NCBI GenBank assembly: GCA_004009845.1
Contig: RMBW01000049.1
Coordinates: 62,001-126,000 of the forward strand
Direction of reading: 5' to 3'
Source: Davidsoniella eucalypti
Taxonomy: Eukaryota; Ascomycota; Sordariomycetes; Microascales; Ceratocystidaceae
DNA: 64,000 nucleotides
The notes under the pieces were generated by a model. It was given only the letters and a program-made list of their open reading frames with translations, was not told the origin of the DNA and searched no databases. This document shows, one piece after another, positions 38,151 to 49,631 of this stretch (positions within the stretch are counted from its first letter, which is position 1; each line of letters starts with the position of its first letter). Both the position numbers and the translations under genes were made by a program.

Positions 38151-39001
38151 TAGAAGGTAGTTTTAATCGATGTTTGATATCGTGTTGTTAAATTAAACTA
38201 CAGAATGCCAGTCAACAAACAATGCCAACTATAGTACACGTAATTATAAATGTTACATCACTAGTATGAATGATCCGGCATGCTGAGAATATGACACGTA
38301 GCATACGAGGGTTACGGACTAGATTGGAACATGATACGCTTTTGTAAGTTGATATTAGGTGGAATATAGGTTGGGTTGGGCCCATTAGACGATAGGAGCT
38401 CCTTGATCGTATAACAAGAACATATATAATACAATAATGACGATAGTATATATGACATATAATAAAAAACTATCAAGAGTCAAAGGAATGGTGCTCATGG
38501 GTATCATCAAGGCATCAATAAACTACAAGAGAACATGAACTCAGACTATGGTAGGTCGTAAAGGGTTAGGGTTAGGAAGACATAGAGAATCAGAGTAATA
38601 AACACAGGAATGGCAAGTAAAAACATCAAGATCGAGATCAAGTAGTAGTAATAGTATATAAACAGAAATATTTGAAAAAAAAATTAGAACATTTGCTTAG
38701 TGTCTTGTAGAAAAAAGAAAAGAATGGAAAGCTCCAAGAAAAAAAAGAAAACATTTGCCAACGCAGTCCGCCACAAACAATTGTTTTTTTTTACAAAAAT
38801 ATTTCGCCCGTGCTATGTATGATGTTCGGACAAGCGAGAGAGTATCAAGTGGAAAGACAGATAATGAGGGTCAGATGAAAGTAAAATAAGCGGTAGAAGG
38901 GACATGAAAAAGAAGGTCATAAATCATCAAACAAGGCAGAGGACTAGAAAACGTTCTCAGGATGTATGTCAGGTTGAGGTTGAGGTGAAGGCCGAGGAGG
39001 C
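38151..39001. other. intergenic between convergent PPM2 and Arg-rich gene
   Basis: AT-rich 3' flanks with A-runs near 38660-38760. A tandem telomere-like motif lies at 38563-38576. No supported gene. The alternative frame entering from 38944 is a shadow of the Arg-rich gene. Confidence 0.6.
38563..38576 (+). repeat. short interstitial telomere-like repeat
   Basis: GGGTTAGGGTTAGG, just over two TTAGGG units, in an AT-rich intergenic spacer. It is the longest of several scattered TTAGGG/CCCTAA motifs in the window. Confidence 0.7.
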
Positions 39002-39991
39002 TTAGAAGTTTTTTGCCGAGTAAGGGTCAGCGTAGCCTTCGTCGTCAACCGCGTATAGCCGGTCGTCAGACGTCCGGGCTTCGTGGTAACTGGCTCTGTC
39101 GCGAGACACTTCCTTCTGGTAGTCGCGGGCACGAGACCGGTCACGAGACAGAAGCTCCTGCTCGCGATCCCGGCCGCGGTCACTGCTGTCTGAGAAGTTG
39201 GAGGCCGAGTAGTCGGAGGGGGCACGGCCGGACATTGGAGGACGGGCTTGGGTGGAAGTGTGGTGGGAGTAGTAGCTGCGAGAGTCGTAGTCACGCTCGC
39301 GTTCGCGTTCCCGCTCCCATTCCCGCTCACGTTCCCGCTCCCGCTCCCGCTCGCGCTCCCGGTCACGGAGCTCGCGCTCTCTATCGCGGCGGTTCTTCTC
39401 GGCGGCATCGAGCTTCTTGTCGATGACCTTGGCAGCAAGGCCCAGACCGACGGCACCGAGGGCAGCAACAGCAATGCGCTTGTGGCCGCTGGTGCTACGC
39501 TCGCCATCGGAAGAGTCTGACGAGTCACGGCGGCCGTAGGAGCTGCGGCCCGATCCGCGCTGCTCCCGCTCCCGCTCGTAGGTAGACTCGCGGCGAACGC
39601 GGTCTTTGGAGCCGCCGACCGAGGGGTCGAAGGCATCGCTGGCACGGGTGGAGCGGATGTCGCGGTCTCGCGAGTCGGCGTAGACACTGCCGTGGGTAGT
39701 CCGGACAGAGCGCGAGTCACGGGGATCACGGGCGTCGCGCACGTCAGAGAACGAGTTGCCGCGGTGGGAGCGAGACAGAGCACCGCCGACGGGGACGGAG
39801 ATGTTGCTGATGCCGTCGGCTACAGAAACAGAACGGCGGTGGGTGCGGCTGGATACGGGGGTAGTGGGAGAGAGGTACTCAGAACGGGGAGCATCGGGAC
39901 GACGATAGGCCGAGGCGGACGGCGGAGTGCTGGCGGCGTAGGCAGAGCGTCTGTCGGCCTCGACGGCAGAGTAGTGGGATCTTCCGCTCAT
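39002..39991 (-). CDS. Arg/Ser/Asp-rich protein of unknown function
   Basis: A 329-aa single-exon gene I cannot name. The ATG at 39991 has A at -3 and follows a CA-rich, then pyrimidine-rich leader. Residues 1-160 are Ser/Arg/Asp-rich and predicted disordered, with repeated DARDPRDSRS-type units. Residues about 165-190 form a short Ala/Gly/Val/Leu segment (AVAALGAVGLGLAAKVIDKK) that could be a glycine-zipper or membrane-interacting helix. Residues about 195-230 are an almost pure RE/RD dipeptide run, likely a single charged helix or coiled coil. The tail is again Ser/Arg/Asp-rich and ends YADPYSAKNF. A glycine-zipper-like stretch amid charged, disordered sequence resembles some uncharacterised filamentous-fungal proteins (DUF3824-like), a weak impression. 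Coding is supported by length, start context and sustained codon bias. Confidence 0.75.
   Translation of the reverse strand: MSGRSHYSAVEADRRSAYAASTPPSASAYRRPDAPRSEYLSPTTPVSSRTHRRSVSVADGISNISVPVGGALSRSHRGNSFSDVRDARDPRDSRSVRTTHGSVYADSRDRDIRSTRASDAFDPSVGGSKDRVRRESTYEREREQRGSGRSSYGRRDSSDSSDGERSTSGHKRIAVAALGAVGLGLAAKVIDKKLDAAEKNRRDRERELRDREREREREREREREWERERERERDYDSRSYYSHHTSTQARPPMSGRAPSDYSASNFSDSSDRGRDREQELLSRDRSRARDYQKEVSRDRASYHEARTSDDRLYAVDDEGYADPYSAKNF
39293..39387 (-). repeat. coding hexanucleotide repeat (Arg-Glu tract)
   Basis: Imperfect tandem CGCTCC/CGCTCG/CGTTCC units, which on the minus strand encode alternating Arg and Glu/Asp with one Trp. Such repeats tend to vary in length between strains. 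Confidence 0.8.
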
Positions 39992-40550
39992 AGTGGTGTG
40001 TGTATGTGTGTGTGTTTGTATATGTGTTTGCTTCGTGTTTGTTTGCTTGTTTGTAAAGACAGAATAGAAGTACAGAAGAGAAAGAGAGAGAGGAAGAACG
40101 AAGAGGGGAACGGAGATTTGGCGTGACGAGTCTGGCTGATATAGACGAGACGAAAGAGTGTCTTTGCACTGAAACGACGGGAGAACGTGCTGGCGGGTTC
40201 TACAAGCAAGTTGGCCGAGTGGCAGAGGAAGAGAACAGAGGAATGTGCCAGGAATGGAAGACAGAAGAGAAAGGGATGGAGAGAAACAGAGAGAAAAAGA
40301 GGAAGAATAAGTAGTCGAGGAAGAAGGCGTGGGGAGAAATAGAAAGAGAGAAAAGAGAAGAAGAGCCTGGGTGGTAGCAGCAACAATAAATAGTATATGT
40401 AGCAATAACTAGACTTGCATGAGAAACTGTTTAGAATAAAAACAGGGCCGACAAAATCGAGTTGCGGAACATGGGCGATATATAAAGTAGCTGGAAAGAA
40501 GGCATATAACTATATATTTTATTATTTTTATGGTTGTTGTACTAGCCGAA
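39992..40550 (-). promoter_or_regulatory. putative leader and promoter of the Arg-rich gene
   Basis: On the minus strand a CA-rich tract (39994-40050) directly precedes the start codon and is itself preceded by long CT-rich stretches to about 40390, typical of a fungal 5' leader. TATATA sequences occur at 40391-40396 and 40480-40520. Long frames through it are low-complexity Leu/Ser/Phe and are not coding. Confidence 0.45.
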
Positions 40551-41544
40551 CCATCTAATATGGGCTGCAATTAATATCATCGTCATTCATTCCCTATTGT
40601 GTTCTCTTTTTCCATATCGTCTGTCGTCCATCATACGTATCATAATACACAAAAAGAATGCTTTTTTTCTTCTTTTTTTCTTCTTCTTTTTTCCCTCTTC
40701 TTTTTCCCTTCCTTTTCCCAATCCCAGTCTTCCCTTCGTTTTTCTTATTCCTTTCTCCTCTGCTGCATTGCAACGACCCATGTTCGTGCGTCTGCAACAT
40801 GCAAGACTAGAAGCTGCACCATGCAAAGGTTGCTGGTGCTCGTCTTCATTGCTCAACTAGCCTGGGACATGTAGAACTGCATGTAGTGATATCGTCTGCA
40901 GCAAGATAAGGCACCCGGCAGGAGCGACTCGCCGAGGTGAAGAAGTGAAGAGTTGCGGTCTCATCGTTCATAGGCTGGTATGCAGTTTCACACACTAACT
41001 GTGCCAAGACAGCCTGTTTCTGTACAGATTCTAGGCTAAATTGCAAAGTTGAAGGCTGTCACGTTGTATATTGGATAGTTATAGTGCTGTTGTTTGTAAT
41101 ATTGCCATGCTAAAAACTATACCAATAATCCATTGTTTACCGTCTGTCGTTTAGTGCCTCCACAGCCAATCAACTACGTGGACCTGCTGTAAACAAGGGA
41201 ATCTGAGAATTTCCTTTCAGGGCCACTTGCTGTATTTGGCTTCGGTATAGACAGACGCCTATTTTGCCTTGGCAGATAAGCCAGCCGTTTGGCAGTTGGA
41301 ATTGCGAAGTTGACTTGAACAAAGCCACCAGGCAATACATAGTTGCAGTGGCTATAGCTGACAATGCCTTTTTTGCCTTCCGAGAAGTATTCCACTTGTA
41401 GACAAGAATAGATGGCTTCTAGACAGACTACGTCATATGTCTTCGTATCAAAGCTTCGGAATGGGTTCAGTGGGTGGCCATTGTGCTGTCTTGAACTGTG
41501 CCGGAGAGGCATTGCCTTGTTTCGAATCCGCTGCCTATTGTTGG

Positions 41545-41670
41545 CTATAGTGGCCTTGCTATTATTGCGGAGTAGGAAGTTTAGTGGCCTTGTTTTATTC
41601 TTTAGTGGTCTGTCTGTCTCTTTAGTGGTCTTCGTCTGTCTCTTTAGTGGGGTTTTTAGTGGACTTGTTC
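41545..41670 (+). repeat. cluster of TTTAGTGG repeats
   Basis: Six copies of TTTAGTGG, the first being TATAGTGG, start at about 41545, 41581, 41602, 41622, 41644 and 41655. Most are followed by CCTTG, TCTG, TCTTCG or ACTTG. Spacing is irregular (11-36 bp). Four copies fall in the same frame and read as Phe-Ser-Gly within the 41412-41777 frame. Confidence 0.7.
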
Positions 41671-44508
41671 TTCATATTGTAGTTTGTCCTGCTGCTCCAC
41701 CGGTCCGTCACTGCCCTGTTTTGTGGCTGTTCTTTTTTTTTTTTCGTTTTTTTGTTGATCCCCTCCCGTATCCGTAAAACAAAAGCCGAATTTGTACATG
41801 TTTATTCATAATTCATGAGTAGCATCATAGGAATTATGACCAAATAACTATTAGTAGACCTACTTTATTACCGTATTCTGTTTCTGCTACAACATTGCGT
41901 ATGGTGGGCCCACGGTTAAATTATGAAAGCCACTTGTCTAATACGTAAGTAATTGCTAGATTTTGCGGCTTTGCTTGTTTTTTTTGTTGGCTTTTCGTCC
42001 TTGTTTTTTTGCTCTTGCCTAGGCTTCGCTTGAAATTCGACTCTCTAGCCCGCATATTCTTTTCCATGTTTATGTTTAGATCGAATCCTTTCTATCTCTT
42101 TATCTTGTATTCTTAGTCGTCTTTTGGCTCTATACTAGTGCCTTATCGTGGCTTTCGCTTCTTTTTTTTTCGCATCAGAAAGACGTCATCAATGCTCTCA
42201 AACTCCGTCTCGATCTTTGCTTCTTGTCCCCGCGCTAGAATTGGCTACTCGCTAGCTTTCTTTCGTCTCAAGGAATGCTGCCCGCCCGCCGCTAAGACCA
42301 GCAACTTGGAGAAGAAATGATGTGATGTACCCTAGAACGCCTGTGCGTTTTTTACTCTTTTTTTCTTTGCTCCTTGGCTTGGCTTGACGTTAATTGCCGG
42401 CTGCTTACTGCAGAGTCTTTGGAGAATCTCAAATAAACTAACAAATGCCACCAACAGTCCAGGCCCAGCCAGCCCAGAGATTTCTTATTGGACACTGGCC
42501 CTCATTTCGTTCGTACGAATAGGACCTACAATATCTGTACATATGTATTGTCTGACTAGACTCTTCACGTATCTCACCGGGCGACTAGTAAAATAACACA
42601 ACTCTAAAGCGGCCAGAGGCTCCCTCTTTCCCAACAACAAGACTAGAATCGTCACTGTCACAAATCTGAATCAAGCCACTAGTTAGTCACACGGCCGGTC
42701 TTGTCCGAAAAAAGGACTTTCCGTGGTAGCGATCATTGCTAGCGCATGCTGACGAGCATATGGTGGTGGCAGGACAGGCTGCTCACAATGCAGCACTTGG
42801 TCTAGATGTGATCCAGAGAGATGACATGGACAGCAATTGGGCACTTCCGAGCCTGCTCTGATCAATCGGAGCTAATAGGTAACGCTCAAGGCTACTCGCC
42901 CGGAGTTTAGTCCACCCATTCGGTATAGCAGGATCTATAAGAGTAGAGAGGAGGAGAGACAATGTATGCATGCACTACTGCATGTCTCGAAGAGATCACA
43001 CATGCATCCATACAGATACGACTATCTGTATACAGCAAGTAGGCAGTGTCGTGGATGATGGTGGGTATGGCAATTGTGCCTGCTTGCTTGACTGTTTGCT
43101 GCCGCCACCGTTTGTTGACTACAACTACTACTGCCACCAGTACATCCAACAACCTATGCAGGGCTGTGAAAGACTTACTCTGTGATGGAGGGGTGGGTGA
43201 GTGGGGGAATGGCATCGCCCTGGATCCTCCCATAACAATGTAGTGCAGTGGCTCTTTAACAGTACAACTACATAGTAAGTACTTTGAGTCTTGTGAATCC
43301 CACAACTGCGTTGTTTTATCATACAACTAGATATCCTATTCCTATGCCCTGCCCTACAGGTACCGATGATGATGAGTGGCTGATGCTCGACTTGATCATG
43401 TCATATGTTATCTCGGGCCATATGAACAAGGCAAGGTCTCTTCTCCTCTGGCCTTAAAAAAATTCCTTCGTCTAGGCTGGTAAAGACGGTGTTTTTCTTT
43501 TTTCTTTTTTCCCCTCTCACGTCGATTCCTACGATCCTTATTTCCAGGGTTGTCTTTGTTGGGATGTACTTATGGTTTTGTTGTTGTAGTGACTTTGTGC
43601 CGCATTCTTGCAGGAAACACAGACCCTTTTTTGCTTCCTACAGATAGATGCTTGATTTATTTTTTTCTGTTGTTCCCGCTCTGTTGCTTGAGGCTTTTTT
43701 TTCTTTTCTTTTCTCTGTCTCTCTCTTCAGGTTAAAACACTTACTGGGTCGCAGAAAATACATATCTCAATATCAGGCATGACGGCCTATGTCTGTTCGC
43801 TGGCTCATTAAAACCGGCAGTCGATATTTTATATCTATAGTTGTATCATAACATCACAGGTATATTAACGGTTAACGACATGAACCAAGAAAAGACTCGC
43901 CGTTTGATCGACAGTCTTTTTTCTTTCTTTTTTCTTTTCTTTTTTGGTTGACTTTGATCTTAGTTAACCCTAAAGCCTTTAAACCCAAATTACAGAGCCG
44001 GATAAGTTAAAGTCCACTACATTTGACAAGTTTACTCTAACTTTAATGCCTCGTTAGCAGTAAAAAAGCCCGGATTTCCAAGTGATCCTTGCTATCAACT
44101 ACATAAGTATATACGGCACAGTCGATATAACAAGTATAATAACTTACCGTCAAGTCAATCACTTTAGCCACAAATAACTGCTTGTTATGTAAGTATGGAT
44201 TTCCAGTCTTTCACTAACCACACTAGGATGTATCGTCTCTTACTTGTTCTTCTTACATATCGTTTCTTATTAGTATATCTGTACATATGTGTATTAAGTC
44301 GGTCAGGCCAGCCAGCGCATGCATATATCTGTACACATATGTATGTGAGTACCTGCACCTGCACAAATCACGACGTTAGCCGCTCACTCCGCCATGCATC
44401 GTCCAGGAGAAAACGACCCCTTGTCAAATATCATGGAGTCCACAGCGTGAAGAGTTCGGAGTCCAGAGTTCTTCTCGTACAATGAATATAGACCTCGAGA
44501 TTCTCTGT

Positions 44509-44531
44509 GAATGATTTTGACAAAATCATTC
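44509..44531. repeat. 23-nt palindrome with 11-bp perfect arms
   Basis: GAATGATTTTG (44509-44519), a single central A, then its exact reverse complement CAAAATCATTC (44521-44531). It is the longest perfect inverted repeat I noticed in non-coding DNA here. It could be a protein-binding site or a structured transcript; the function is unknown. Confidence 0.75.
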
Positions 44532-46060
44532 GGTGGCAAATACAAGAGAACGACCCGGTAGCTCGGGGAGAGAAGGCACAAGATAAATAGAGGAACATAG
44601 AGTCAGCTGGACATTTATCTTTTTGTCCTTGCCCTCTTCTCCTTGCCTCGGTTCTTGATACATATAACCGCTACTGTCGGAGATAGTGTTAGCAATGTCT
44701 GTATGTACACATATGTTCCGTACACCTGTATAGCGAGTCACAAGACAAGTCGAGACGAAGCCACTCATTGATTCCAGGGAGACAGCTGATGTGGCCAAGT
44801 GATTTGTACTTGTAGATCAATCGCCGCTAAGCGTCATGATTGCCATATCGTAAGATGTGTTCATGGATAGATAAACAGAGACAGATAATCGTAGAATCTG
44901 GAATATTCCTAGCACCAGACTCTGTTTCTTTCTAGTCTCTCTGTCTGACTTTTATCAGTTCTTGTAAATGTTGCCCGTGTATACATGATGCATATATTGT
45001 ACTCTAGTAATATACAACTATATGTGTATGTACCCACACAGTGATCATCAGAAAGAAAAAAAGCCTCAGCTTAGCCCAAGAAATCCCACTAGATGATACT
45101 CGAAAACTGGCCACCCTTTACATAATATAGAGACTCTCTCAGTCTCTAACTAATATGAGTCCATCTAATATGTACCATTAGCACTGATACCACCGTATCC
45201 ATTCGTCTTACGATGTTCCGGCGACTCAATTTTTCTAATAGACCAACCCACTATCAACCCAACACCGTGCATTTCTTTTCCTTTGATGAACAACTACAAT
45301 ATACTACTATAGAGTGGTATGAAAATAACATCATCGGCATCGTCGAAGATATGCTTACCAAGTCTGTTCAAAGCTAAGCAACATAACATCGTGTCATGTA
45401 ATAACCGCCACCAGTTAAGATGCCGTACATATGTAGGTGATGAGTGTAGCTCATATAGGGACCGTTTACCATTGTATATATATGACGATGTAATGTAGAT
45501 ACACGATATCTTGGGTAACATCGTTCCGCTGGCCAAAAGAAGGCAAAGGAGTAGTTCGCCACTATATAGCGCTCTTTTCTTTCCTTTTCTTTTCCCCTCG
45601 TTTCTCTTATGCTTCTTTTTGGGGCCTTATGCGGCAGTGCCAAAAAAGATAAAGTGGTAAATGTCTGACGTACAACTACGGATATAACCTATAAACTACT
45701 ACGATAGATAGCCATCGATCACACAAGCCGGCTTTGCCTTTTTTTATTAGTTTTTTTGCCTCTTAAACTGCCACTCTATCCATTTCCGGCCACTTACTTG
45801 GTTCTGCTTAAGCCGAAGAAACTGTGCTGTGACTTTAACAAGAGCGGGCCCAATACTGATACCTAATAACCGTCAAAGACTACCAATATTATCACTCCGG
45901 CCCCATCATCCAGAGACCCGCGATGGCTCTGATGCCACCTGAGTGATGACTTGTCAACCTGATCGATTGGCCTTGTACAGATGATAAATGACACTGAAGA
46001 TTGAATGTGAGTTCATGTACAGATATGTGCTGTATATTGAAATATGTGGGTGTATATATG

Positions 46061-46084
46061 TATATATATATATATATATATATA
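46061..46084. repeat. (TA)12 microsatellite
   Basis: Uninterrupted TA dinucleotides, preceded by a further interrupted TATATATG stretch. Confidence 0.9.
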
Positions 46085-48145
46085 GATTCGTCTTCCTACA
46101 TCACGTATCGGAAAATGATTTGCGGCTGTTCGTGTGTGAATTTATGGCTCGTTCATAGTTGCAATATCTCTGATCCTACTACATACACAATAATTATACA
46201 TATCTAGATGCTACGATGATATTTTAGAGAGGGGGGGGGCATATGATATAGATATTGTCTCTTCTACTAATAGTTTGATTGCTGTGAATCTGAATCTTTC
46301 CATGAGACGAAGAGACACATATACGATCTCGCTCTTCGCGATTTTATTCTACGGTATGACACCAGCTATGGCGATATAGACAGTTGGGCTCTAACGAGAA
46401 ACGGCCTTGCCAAGATTGTATGGATGGCTATTGTGATTCAGAGAGGGTAAGACACGTCAAGCGAGTCTGACTAGGTTTTCCTTTGTTTTCTTTTGAAAAA
46501 AAAAAGAAATATGCAGCTGGTAACTACACGATGAATGCCTGATATGCCGATGTATAAACAAAAAACAGTAGATCGATGTATCGGCTAATAAATCAGGCAT
46601 CTATTTATGGGCAAGTTCTTGGCTTTGGTGACGACGTTACAGTGTAGAGATAGAGAAGAAGAAAAAAGAAAAAAAGAATGAATCAGACTTGGCTTTTGGG
46701 TTTTCATCAGCGTGCAGATGAAGCGAGCCGTGTCTCAATATCTCTTATCTGTTCGTTTATTCCTTTGAGTTCCGCAATCTCACCATGCGAGACTGTGTTG
46801 ACGAAGCAAGTAGAGAATTGATTGTTTATTCTGGTTTGCTTGTATAGTTGTCGAACGTTTACGGTGAAGGTGAGTAGCTCTAGTAGGGTAGGTCTTGGTG
46901 AGAGAGCCCCTATATTTTCAAGCTTGAACTTGAATATAGATCCAGACAGTCGTGATAGTGCTTATATATACAACAACATTACAGGAAAAATGCAGTCGAT
47001 ATCGTAGTACATGGCTCCATAGATGGTGGTATACGAGGGACAACTGTCAACTATAGTTTTTACTTGAGCTTCTGTGTTTGTCAAGGCCACTACGTATTCG
47101 TCTTCCTCGTGTCTCTCTTGCTTATGCTCGGATACGATATCTAGACCGTCTGCTTTACGTGCCATATGCGAACGGCAGTACGATTACACACTGTCGACGT
47201 GGCTTTCACTTCACCGCTAGAAAAGCAAAACTTGGAATAACACCATGCCGCAGTATGTTATGGTGGCACATGGGATACAGATAGTCGACGGCGAAGATTT
47301 ATCGGTTCAAGTGCAATTTCGGATCTGGAACGAACACAGCCGGATCCTGATAGCACCAATCTGAGATATAAGAAAGCAAACACGGTTGCTGCGGGAGATA
47401 CGGGTGTATCATAGTCGTTTCTTCGGACAAGACGATGAAGAACGGTGTGTAATCAAAGTAGGGATCTCGCTGTTCTATTCTAGACTTGCTGTGTCTCTAT
47501 AAGCTAAGATGGTTGCGCAAAGGCCCTGTCAACAAGACTTCAGGAAAGGATGCTTGGAGACAGTAGAAAAGGGACCTGGGGGGGGAGGACATGGCATGTA
47601 CTTGAAACATGGAAATACTGCAATACCGGGTGTTACACAGGGTCAACGAGACGATGGCTGTTTGTCTGCCTTTTTCTTGTTCAACTTCATATCCTTAGCC
47701 GCCTGTCTATGTCTAAGCATAAACGTTGGGACGGCTATCGTGTCTCGCGTGGAAGGAGAAGAAAAGGAAAGAAAGCTGAGGCGATCCCAGACGATCAAAC
47801 ATGGTGGGCCGGCGTTTGTTGACAGCTGTACTGATATACTGATGTATGTGGGATCTCGGTAGCCTGTAGTTGATGTATTCTATAGATGTTCTTTTTCTAC
47901 GACTCTCTCTCTCTCTGTGTTTGCTTTCTTCTTTTTTTGTTTGCTTCGTTGCCAAGACAAGTCACTCATTGCCAAGGTCGTACGGAGGAGGCCATCCCGG
48001 GCGTTAGCTTTGCGATCCTCGGAAATTCAGTGTATCTTGGGGACTTTTTTTTTCTTTTTTTTTTTTCTTTCTTAATCTCTCAATCTCGGGACCATCGTAT
48101 TGTCGGATCTTTTCGGAGTTTCCCTTTTTCGAGAGAGATCTAAGG

Positions 48146-48176
48146 GAAAAGAAAAGAAAAGAAAAGAAAAGAAAAA
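48146..48176. repeat. AAAAG pentanucleotide array
   Basis: About five perfect GAAAA/AAAAG units, ending in an A5 run. Confidence 0.9.
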
Positions 48177-48225
48177 GTGTCAAGTATACAGTCATAACTA
48201 ACTCCATCGGTTGATAGATATTCGA

Positions 48226-48237
48226 CCCCCCCCCCCC
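48226..48237. repeat. C12 homopolymer
   Basis: Twelve consecutive C residues between TTCGA and TGGTC in otherwise AT-rich DNA. The length may be affected by sequencing error. Confidence 0.8.
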
Positions 48238-49631
48238 TGGTCTGGTTTGTTGGCATCCTTTTTTAACTTGTTGACGTACACCTTATTTCTTAGGGCATTT
48301 GAACTAATTCGAGCCCATGGCACACACCGGATGAATTATATCCTTCCCGCCTTCTAGTCATAAAGTGGTCACATGATCTTGCTTACAAGATTTGCAAGGT
48401 GTAGCCTGTGGATGAGTTTTTATTTATTTTCTTTTTCTTTTTAACTCCAATATGAGGGCTTGTCCCCCAACTTTATAGCCTTGTCAGTACGCAACCTTGT
48501 CAGCACGGAAGAGATCTAAATCCATCGTTGATAGTGTGACTAACGTATTACATATAAGCTGCCTGCTGTCTCTACAGATAGTCTTTGCCGTGTTGTTTAG
48601 CAGCCATCGTCAAGCCGTCTTGCTTCTCGATATGTAGTCCTACATTCACATTCCATAGTCGAGCCAACATGGACCAACAGCACAGCACTTGATACGCCAA
48701 ACCCGCTCTCGTTCTGGGCTATACGGCCCTGTAGGCCACAAGCTTCCCGGGCCTCCTCGTGCGTTTGTGTGCTTTTTACTGCGTGCTGTGGCTACTGCGG
48801 CCAGCTAGCGCTTCTGCTGTCTTGGGAGGTTTGTTTGCTTCCTTCGTTTGCTCGGCTACTGGCAATCGTGCTCCTTCTACTGTCTAAATCCCAACGTGGC
48901 CGGTCGTTAACAACACTGTATCATGCATGCTATCCATATCCAAAACAACAACAACGAATAGCACAGACGCAACAGCGTGAAGAAGCAGAGCATGGCAGAC
49001 AGTAAGAACCCAAAGGGCAGGAAAGATCGGACGTTGCTACCCTCCCCATGTCCGCATTATGAGATGTGTCTACAGACTCGCGTATATAAAGTGGCCTGGT
49101 TGTCAAGTCTGCCTGGGCCTTGGAGTGTCAGTACTAGTTATACTGCTATCAAAACTAAAACAGGACGTGCCCGACTTATACCGAGAAGAGCGCACTGTCT
49201 TTTTCTTTTCCTGTTGTCCCTTCAATACGACTCTCCATGCTGTGTTTCTATGGCTGTTTCTTGACAATCGCTTAGCTTTACACAGATTCATCTTATTTGT
49301 TTGCACGCAGCAGTGAAACTCGATATTCTCCATTTCTGTTTGTCTTGTCTTTACTTTTTGGAATTAGATATCCATCACGTTCCCTGCCTCTGGGAGAGAG
49401 CACGTCGTATATTTTCTTGGTTTCTTTATGCCATGCCCAGATCAGGTCTGTGGGCTCTTCCTCGGCTATATCTTGTATCTTTTGGTGTCTCTGGTATCTG
49501 TGCATCTTCCCGATAGCCTCACTTATATATAGGCTGCGATCACGCTCGGTCTTCTCTCCAGTCACCTGTCCTCCAGGCTTTGTTCCTTCTTGGATCCCTT
49601 ATACCAGAACCTCCAACCACTGCTAGCAAAC

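Larger units (their letters stand above)
40551..45300. other. gene-poor intergenic DNA (third block, left half)
   Basis: No convincing gene. An ATG-initiated frame at 41412-41777 (121 codons, hydrophobic, ending in Phe runs) overlaps a TTTAGTGG repeat cluster. I do not call it as a gene, although it is the best candidate here. A perfect 11-bp-arm palindrome lies at 44509-44531, a TACATATGTA motif at 42538-42547 and AACCCTAA at 43966-43973. Long T-rich tracts occur at about 40660-40710, 43490-43520 and 43910-43950. Confidence 0.5.
45301..49631. other. gene-poor intergenic DNA (third block, right half)
   Basis: No supported gene. Contains a TACATATGTA motif (45426-45435), a (TA)12 microsatellite, an AAAAG pentamer array and a C12 run. 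A 117-codon frame with an ATG at 47509 has no recognisable domain, no conserved features and an erratic composition, so it is not called. The last ~300 bp must contain the MFS gene promoter and leader; they are pyrimidine-rich with Ser/Leu-like translation. Confidence 0.5.

Noticed and set aside
38944..39783. 279-codon alternative frame overlapping the Arg-rich gene
   Set aside because: Thr/Pro/Ser/Ala-rich frame-shifted reading of the same repeat-rich DNA. The chosen frame has an ATG in good context and a consistent charged-repeat pattern.
40211..40225. TTGGCCGAGTGG, a good match to a tRNA internal A box
   Set aside because: No matching acceptor stem, anticodon arm or GGTTCGA-type B box follows at the proper distance; it lies in the purine-rich leader complement of the Arg-rich gene.
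47509..47862. 117-codon ATG-initiated frame
   Set aside because: No domain, no homologous feature I recognise and an uneven composition with Gly and Lys/Glu runs; not enough to call a gene.
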